DNA from: Ignavibacteria bacterium UBA7675
GTDB taxonomy: Bacteria; Bacteroidota; Ignavibacteria; Kapaibacteriales; UB7675
DNA length: 64,000 nt
Assembly (NCBI GenBank): GCA_002483085.1
Contig: DLHF01000044.1
Span: forward strand, 1,806 to 65,805
Direction: 5' to 3'
In this document: positions 59,479 through 64,000 of the stretch, piece by piece
Layout: the number at the start of each line of letters is the position of its first letter
Numbering within the stretch: position 1 is the first letter of the stretch
Position numbers and translations under genes: made by a program
The notes under the pieces: generated by a model
What the model saw: the letters and a program-made list of their open reading frames with translations, nothing else
The model's database searches: none
Told to the model about the DNA's origin: nothing

Positions 59479-60555
59479 CTATTCGTGCCGCACTGCTGCG
59501 AGCAGAGTGTTGAAGTCCTCTGGTAGCTCAGAGTCAAACTCCATCCACGCGCCTGTAGTGGGGTGGCGGAACGCGAGTGTTTTGGCGTGCAGCGCCTGCC
59601 GGGGCATGAGTTCAAGCAGATTCGCGACGTTTTGTCTGTGTTTTGCAGCCGTACCATTACCGTACACCACATTCGAGCCGCCGTAGGCTGTATCGGCGAA
59701 AAGCGGGTGGCCGATATGCGCGCAGTGCACGCGAATTTGGTGTGTACGGCCTGTGCGCAGCGACAAGCTCAGCAGCGTGAGGAAGTCGAAGCGTTCCAAC
59801 GTGCGGTAGTCAGTTACTGCGTGTTTACCGCCTTTGGCAACAACTGTAAAAATTTTGCGGTCGCGTTGCGATCTGCCGAGATTGCCTTCAATCGTTCCCG
59901 ATTCATTCTTTGCGGCGCCCCACACGATGGCTTGGTATTCGCGCTTGGCTGTGCGCTGGGCAAACTGCTTTGCGAGCATCGCATGTGCATGAGGATTTTT
60001 TGCAACAACGAGAATACCGGATGTATCCTTGTCGAGCCTGTGTACGATTCCCGGGCGCACGGCGTCGCTGTTGAAGACCATTCCCTCGTCGCCCTCGTCG
60101 TCCTCATCATCGGTTTCGATTACCTGCGAATCTCGCACGCCCATGTGGTACAGCAGGGCATTGACAAGCGTGCCGTAGCGATTGCCGAAACCGGGATGCG
60201 TCACCATGCCAGCGGGTTTGTTTACCACCAGCAGTTCGGCGTCTTCGTACAGAACATCGAGCGGAATATTTTCGGGAACGAGTTCTAAAGGCGGCGGTTT
60301 CATCACATGGCAGACGATAACATCGCCGGGCTGGATTTTGCGGCTTGCCTTTGCCGGGCGTTCGTTGATCGTCACAGCACCGCTGTCGATAGCGTGCTGC
60401 ACACGTGTACGCGTAGCATTGTGAATAGATCGAGCGAGGAATGTATCGACACGTTCGGGCTTTTGCCCGTCGGGAATAGCAAACTCGTAAGTATGCTGAA
60501 TATACGCTGGATAATTGCGGTCATCGCCGCTTGCTATTGAGAGCTGATCGTTCAT
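59479..60555 (-). CDS. rluD: RluA/RluD-type 23S rRNA pseudouridine synthase
   Basis: 358 residues. An N-terminal S4-like RNA-binding domain (about 33-80, RVDTFLARSIHNATRTRVQHAIDSGAVTINERPAKASRKIQPGD) precedes the catalytic domain. IVHRLDKDTSGILVVAK carries the catalytic Asp, and LRTGRTHQIRVHCAHIGHPLFADTAYG is fully conserved. A Glu/Asp-rich insert (TDDEDDEGDEG, about 148-158) is unusual. Start ATG 60555. Target positions 1911/1915/1917 are known for E. coli RluD, but the specificity here is inferred. lspA is upstream on the same strand, with a repeat copy between. Confidence 0.9.
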   Translation of the reverse strand: MNDQLSIASGDDRNYPAYIQHTYEFAIPDGQKPERVDTFLARSIHNATRTRVQHAIDSGAVTINERPAKASRKIQPGDVIVCHVMKPPPLELVPENIPLDVLYEDAELLVVNKPAGMVTHPGFGNRYGTLVNALLYHMGVRDSQVIETDDEDDEGDEGMVFNSDAVRPGIVHRLDKDTSGILVVAKNPHAHAMLAKQFAQRTAKREYQAIVWGAAKNESGTIEGNLGRSQRDRKIFTVVAKGGKHAVTDYRTLERFDFLTLLSLSLRTGRTHQIRVHCAHIGHPLFADTAYGGSNVVYGNGTAAKHRQNVANLLELMPRQALHAKTLAFRHPTTGAWMEFDSELPEDFNTLLAAVRHE

Positions 60556-60602
60556 AGGTACTCTGTGTATGCTAAGGCGGGGAACGCTTGGGAGCGAACC
60601 GC

Positions 60603-60656
60603 CGGATTGTGCGACCGGTGACGGAGCCGCCCGTGCGGTCGCAACGCCCGTGCTAC
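60603..60656 (+). repeat. Dispersed intergenic repeat, 3' module (copy 13)
   Basis: CGGATT precedes GTGCGACCGGTGACGGAGCC at 60609-60628, then GCCCGTGCGGTCGCAACGCCCGTGCTACA. The CGCAACG.CCCGTGC.ACA end matches copies 10 and 12 with small changes. It lies between lspA and rluD. Confidence 0.75.
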
Positions 60657-60662
60657 AAATTG

Positions 60663-61310
60663 CTATTGTAGAGGGCGCTTTTCTGTTGTTTGTGTACCTG
60701 GTTGTATGTATTCGGCGGCTGTACTGCCTTCTGCTGCCGTGCTGATCGTACTATCGGCCTGCTTTGCCGATGGGAAGTGCTTATGTGCAATCATGAGAAG
60801 CACCATACCGCAGGTAACGCACGAATCGGCGATATTAAACACTGGCCAGCGCGAGTAAGAAGAGCCAAAGAAGGAGAAGTCGAAAAACTCGAAGTCGATA
60901 AAATCGACAACCTTACCGTAGAACAGCGGCGCCTCGTTGTAGAACACGCCGTAGAACATCCGGTCGATAAGATTACCGGAGGCACCGGCGAGCACAAGCG
61001 ATAGGCCGAGTAGCAGCCAGAACGACTGAGTACGCACGCGTGTGAGGTACCAGGTCAGGGCTACACTGGCTACCAGCGAAAAGAGCGTCAGGAACAGTTT
61101 GCCTGCACCGAAACCGATACCGAAGGCCATACCGGGATTTTCGACAAAAGTAAGGCGCAGAAAATTGCCGAGCACGGGAATACTCTCGCCGAGATACATA
61201 CCATCGTGCTGGACACCAAACAGACTAAAGCCTTTGACAGCTACTTTTGTTGCCTGATCGAGCACGAGCAGCGCGGCAGCCAGCCAGAGAAATTTTTTAT
61301 TAGAATTCAT
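60663..61310 (-). CDS. lspA: Lipoprotein signal peptidase (signal peptidase II)
   Basis: 215 residues with four membrane helices; it cleaves diacylglyceryl prolipoproteins in the inner membrane. Conserved boxes: LDQATKVAVK, FVENPGMAFGI, GASGNLIDRMFYGVVDFIDF-type segment (with an extra loop FYNEAPLFYGK), and WPVFNIADSCVTCGM. The catalytic Asp residues are in NLIDR and NIADS. A Ser/Thr/Glu-rich tail of about 35 residues follows the last helix. Start ATG 61310. Lipoproteins at 4397, 11489 and 22741 are its likely substrates. The DksA-like gene lies upstream. Confidence 0.94.
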   Translation of the reverse strand: MNSNKKFLWLAAALLVLDQATKVAVKGFSLFGVQHDGMYLGESIPVLGNFLRLTFVENPGMAFGIGFGAGKLFLTLFSLVASVALTWYLTRVRTQSFWLLLGLSLVLAGASGNLIDRMFYGVFYNEAPLFYGKVVDFIDFEFFDFSFFGSSYSRWPVFNIADSCVTCGMVLLMIAHKHFPSAKQADSTISTAAEGSTAAEYIQPGTQTTEKRPLQ

Positions 61311-61389
61311 GGAGCGGGCAGAAAAAAGAAACGCGGAAGAACGCATTCTTCCGCGTTGTAAACAAGTGCTATGGAAGAAGTGGAGGGAA

Positions 61390-62808
61390 TCAGGAACGGG
61401 GCGCTACAATGCGATCAATTCCATCCTCGGGGCATTTCTTCTGGATTTTATACGAAGCCGACAGCGTCGTAATCGGCACGGCGATCAGGCGTTCTTTAGC
61501 AATCAGGATACCGCAGACACGGCAGATACCGTAAGTCTTTTCCTTAATGCGTTGCAGAGCTTCATCGAGCTTTTTGATATAGTCGTTCAGGCGCTGCACT
61601 TGGGCGTAAATTTTTTCTTTTTCTTGTGCTTCAGTGCCTTGCTCAGCCATATGCATAGAGTACGATGCGTTTTCGTCGGCGAGCTCAGAGCTTGTAATAT
61701 CTTCGAGGTTTTGGCGGAGGATTTGAAATTCTTCCACAGCCTCTTGGCGTGTTTTTTCGATAATTACGCGAAATTCTTCCAGCTCGTCGTCCGAGTATTG
61801 CACTTTTGGGCGTGCTCTGCGGCGGCTCGCGTCTTCGGTCGGGCCTGTTTCGGGCTCGTGATGCTGAGCTCCGGCTGTTGATTCGCCCGTTTTATCGAGC
61901 GGATCGTCGTCGGCAGATGTATCCTGCGCATGATCATCGGCTACCGGAGCTGGATCGGCAACGGGTACTGCCGATGCTGCTGCTACCGGAGCTGGTGTTT
62001 CAACAGAATCTTCTACAGGCGTGGCGGCTGTGTTGGCAGCATCTTTGGCTATTTTGCCTGCTGCATCAGAGTCCGATTTCTCGGTTTTTGCCGTTGCCGC
62101 CGGCTTTTTAGCCACCTTCGCCGCTTTCTCTTTTGCCGGCTTTGCTGCGTCTTTCGTTGGTTTTTCTTTAGCCATAATACTACTGCGTTTCGATGTTGAT
62201 GTAACTGATGCCGGCGACGGTTTTCTGGCCGAAACTTTCGTCTGTGCCGTCACTTTTTTTGCGGTTCCTGCTGAAACCTGTACTGTTGCTGAATTCGTTT
62301 TCGACCCTGGCTTTACCTTTCCGGCTTGCGGTTTGGCAGGCGCTGATGGTCTCTTTTCTGTCTTGGATACTGCGGTTGTTTTTGCTGCCTTCCCGGCTAC
62401 AGGAGGCGCTGCTTGAACCGCTGCTTTTGCTTTTTTCGAGGGAGAACTGCCCACTAATTTCGAGCCTTTAGCCGAGACCAGTTTGTCGCTTTTAGCCTGC
62501 ACGGCTGCCGTTACTGACGACTTTTGCGAGGTTCTTGCTGTTGCTTTTGAACCCGTTATTGTCCCGGCAGGCTTTGAGGACAAAGGCTGTTGTACCGCTG
62601 TCTTTGCTGGCTTTGCTGCTACCTGCTTCGATGGTTTCGCCGCTGCTTTTGCGGGTCTGTCTACCATTTGTTTCGATGGTCTCGCCGCTGCTTTTGCCGA
62701 CTTTGCTGCTACCTGCTTCGATGGTTTCGCCGCTGCTTTTGCCGGCTTTGCTGCTACCTGCTTCGATGGTTTTGCCGCTGTCTTTGTTGCAGAAGATGCT
62801 TTCGCCAT
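61390..62808 (-). CDS. DksA/TraR-like protein with a long histone-H1-like N-terminal extension
   Basis: 472 residues. The last 150 are DksA-like: a coiled coil (YSDDELEEFRVIIEKTRQEAVEEFQILRQNLEDITSSELADE...YAQVQRLNDYIKKLDEALQRI) and a zinc-finger region in which C429RVC432 is present but the second CxxC is replaced (LSASYK). About 300 residues of Lys/Ala/Pro/Ser-rich low complexity precede it, including four 15-residue units of KPSKQVAAKPAKAAA type. An in-frame ATG at 62175 (MAKEKPTKDAAKPAKEK) could start a 261-residue short form. Known DksA binds RNA polymerase with ppGpp. The gene lies between ileS and lspA, as in many Bacteroidota. Confidence 0.88.
   Translation of the reverse strand: MAKASSATKTAAKPSKQVAAKPAKAAAKPSKQVAAKSAKAAARPSKQMVDRPAKAAAKPSKQVAAKPAKTAVQQPLSSKPAGTITGSKATARTSQKSSVTAAVQAKSDKLVSAKGSKLVGSSPSKKAKAAVQAAPPVAGKAAKTTAVSKTEKRPSAPAKPQAGKVKPGSKTNSATVQVSAGTAKKVTAQTKVSARKPSPASVTSTSKRSSIMAKEKPTKDAAKPAKEKAAKVAKKPAATAKTEKSDSDAAGKIAKDAANTAATPVEDSVETPAPVAAASAVPVADPAPVADDHAQDTSADDDPLDKTGESTAGAQHHEPETGPTEDASRRRARPKVQYSDDELEEFRVIIEKTRQEAVEEFQILRQNLEDITSSELADENASYSMHMAEQGTEAQEKEKIYAQVQRLNDYIKKLDEALQRIKEKTYGICRVCGILIAKERLIAVPITTLSASYKIQKKCPEDGIDRIVAPRS
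62593..62772 (-). repeat. 45-bp tandem repeats coding the KPSKQVAAKPAKAAA units
   Basis: Four consecutive 45-base units near the 5' end of the DksA-like gene encode KPSKQVAAKPAKAAA and close variants. In the plus strand the CTACCTGCTTCGATGG block recurs at even spacing. Confidence 0.85.
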
Positions 62809-62918
62809 GAAGATTCTCCTGGAAGCTTTGGAGGACTATGAGCGATCTACAATATAGAGTTGCGTTGATTAAAATTCTACACTTATCTACCGTGTATCCC
62901 GGCCATATTTCAGTAACA

Positions 62919-64000
62919 CTACACTTTGCGGATTGTTACGGATACAACAGAATCATTGATATCCAGAGCGATACCATCGAGACTGGCTTCATACCGCAAT
63001 TCGGTGCAGAGTGTTTCATCGCATATATAATCGCGCATGGCCATGATAGCCGCGTGAAGCTCATCCGGAGCATTGTACTGCACGGCGATACGGTCGGTAA
63101 CATCAAAACCGGAGTCCTTGCGCAGGGTTTGGATGCGATTTACAAATTCGCGTGCCGTTCCTTCGTTGAGAAGTACCGCATCGATCTCCGTGTCGAGCGC
63201 TACTGTTGTTCCGCTTTGAGTAGCTACCAACCAACCCTCGATATCCTCGCTTACGATTTCTATGTCGGCGGTTTCTATCGTATAGGTCGCGTCGTTCATA
63301 GCGAGTTCTACAGTGCCACGGTTTTCGACTTCTGCGATTTGTTCGGAGGACATACTGCGAATCAGGTTCGCCACCTGCTGTGTTTCTTTTCCGAATTTTT
63401 TACCCATCACTTTGAAGTTGGGCTTGGCCGATCTCTGCACAATACCAGTATCGTCGCTTACGTATTCGATGCCCTTTACATTAACTTCCTCTGCGATAAT
63501 CGACTCCACAGCTTGGATGTCGCGGCGCTCTTGTGCAGAGCGAACCGGTACGAGAATACGGCGCAACGGCTGGCGTGTTCTGATCTTTGCGCGTTCCCGC
63601 AGGGAGCGAGATAGGAACACAATCAGTTGTGCACGGGCCATCCGACGTTCCAGATCGATGTCGATTGTAGCGTCGTCCGGGGTCGTCATAAGCATCAGGT
63701 GGATAGACGTTGGCTCGCTGTTGTTGCGTAGGCGCTGGAACAAGTACTCCGACAAAAACGGCGACACAGGAGCGGTCATTTGCAGAACGCCGAGCAGTGT
63801 TTCGCGTAGCGTCTGGTAGGCAGCCAGCTTCTCGCTGTCGTGCTCGCCTTTCCAGAAACGGCGTCTGTTGCGGCGCACATACCAGTTGGACACATCATTG
63901 ATGACAAATTCCTGCACAAGCCGAGTGGCGCGTGTTACTTCCAGATCGTCCATCAGCTCTTGGTATTCGCGCAGCGTAGAATGCAGCTTCGACATAATCC
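62919..64000 (-). CDS. ileS: Isoleucyl-tRNA synthetase, C-terminal part (partial at window edge)
   Basis: About 360 residues of the anticodon-binding and C-terminal region; the N-terminal Rossmann and editing domains lie beyond position 64000. LVQEFVINDVSNWYVRRNRRRFWKGE is the diagnostic start of the anticodon-binding domain, followed by PVSPFLSEYLFQRL and REFVNRIQTLRKDSGFDVTDRI. The latter is typical of the long type 2 IleRS found in Bacteroidota and eukaryotes. No zinc-finger tail is visible. It charges tRNA-Ile. Gene order ileS, dksA-like, lspA, rluD is preserved. Confidence 0.95.
   Translation of the reverse strand, partial: IMSKLHSTLREYQELMDDLEVTRATRLVQEFVINDVSNWYVRRNRRRFWKGEHDSEKLAAYQTLRETLLGVLQMTAPVSPFLSEYLFQRLRNNSEPTSIHLMLMTTPDDATIDIDLERRMARAQLIVFLSRSLRERAKIRTRQPLRRILVPVRSAQERRDIQAVESIIAEEVNVKGIEYVSDDTGIVQRSAKPNFKVMGKKFGKETQQVANLIRSMSSEQIAEVENRGTVELAMNDATYTIETADIEIVSEDIEGWLVATQSGTTVALDTEIDAVLLNEGTAREFVNRIQTLRKDSGFDVTDRIAVQYNAPDELHAAIMAMRDYICDETLCTELRYEASLDGIALDINDSVVSVTIRKV

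Noticed and set aside
187..60656. Repeats considered as a CRISPR array
   Set aside because: Copies are kilobases apart, on both strands, of unequal length and without regular spacers or cas genes.
1..64000. Search for tRNA and rRNA genes
   Set aside because: No stretch with a convincing T-arm, anticodon arm and acceptor stem was seen by eye; a covariance search could still find one.

Overview
The window looks like part of a chromosome from the Bacteroidota/Chlorobi (FCB) group, possibly a Kapabacteria- or Ignavibacteria-like lineage. The evidence is three secreted proteins with C-terminal type IX secretion (T9SS) sorting domains, arrays of Bacteroidota-style Ig/PKD-like repeats, a short archaeal/eukaryotic-type prolyl-tRNA synthetase, and the order ileS - dksA-like - lspA - rluD. 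Base composition is moderately G+C-rich and TGA is used as an ordinary stop (code 11). There are no rRNA genes, no tRNA genes I can recognise, no CRISPR array and no transposase. The exact lineage is an inference.

Layout. 1-9.5 kb: housekeeping genes (gmk, yicC, an NYN-domain nuclease-like gene, scpB, scpA, rlmB) with a large lipoprotein and an outer-membrane barrel between them. 9.5-12.6 kb: an envelope-signalling set of an ECF sigma factor, a membrane protein that looks like an anti-sigma domain joined to a barrel-like domain, and a TolB-like propeller lipoprotein. 12.7-20 kb: deaD-type helicase, bioY, PAP2 phosphatase, YciI-like protein, an unrecognised membrane-anchored protein and proS. 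19.9-25.6 kb: small secreted proteins and lipoproteins, an orphan receiver protein, and a T9SS-exported subtilase. 26-38.9 kb: uvrA with a lysine-rich tail, an AraC/SDR pair, DinB-like, Asp/Asn-hydroxylase-like, flippase-like, cupin, M20 peptidase, epimerase, EamA permease and 5-formyl-THF cyclo-ligase genes.

38.98-47.4 kb holds two tandem giant paralogous T9SS surface proteins (1474 and about 1243 aa; propeller-like domain, PKD domain, ten or seven Ig-like repeats, cohesin-like domain, sorting domain). They are followed immediately, on the same strand, by a glycosylation cluster (47.4-56.4 kb): three GT2, three GT4, a DUF2304 protein, and a TMTC-like multi-pass GT-C protein with TPRs. A DPM-like GT2 plus DUF2304 plus TMTC-like protein is the kind of set that could make a lipid-linked sugar and put it on secreted proteins, so the adhesins are plausible clients (hypothesis). 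56.8-64 kb: XRE regulator, acetyltransferase, yceI, then the rluD / lspA / dksA-like / ileS cluster on the minus strand.

The most unusual feature is a dispersed intergenic repeat family, at least 13 copies in 64 kb on both strands. It is built from two modules: a 5' module around TGTCTCTGCACCGCG and a 3' module around GTGCGACCGGTGACAGCGAC that ends ACGCCCGTGCCACA. They occur alone or together (about 110-190 bp) and never inside a recognised conserved domain. Secondly, two unrelated core proteins, UvrA and the DksA-like protein, carry histone-H1-like Lys/Ala/Pro repeat tails with the same KEKPTK-type motif.
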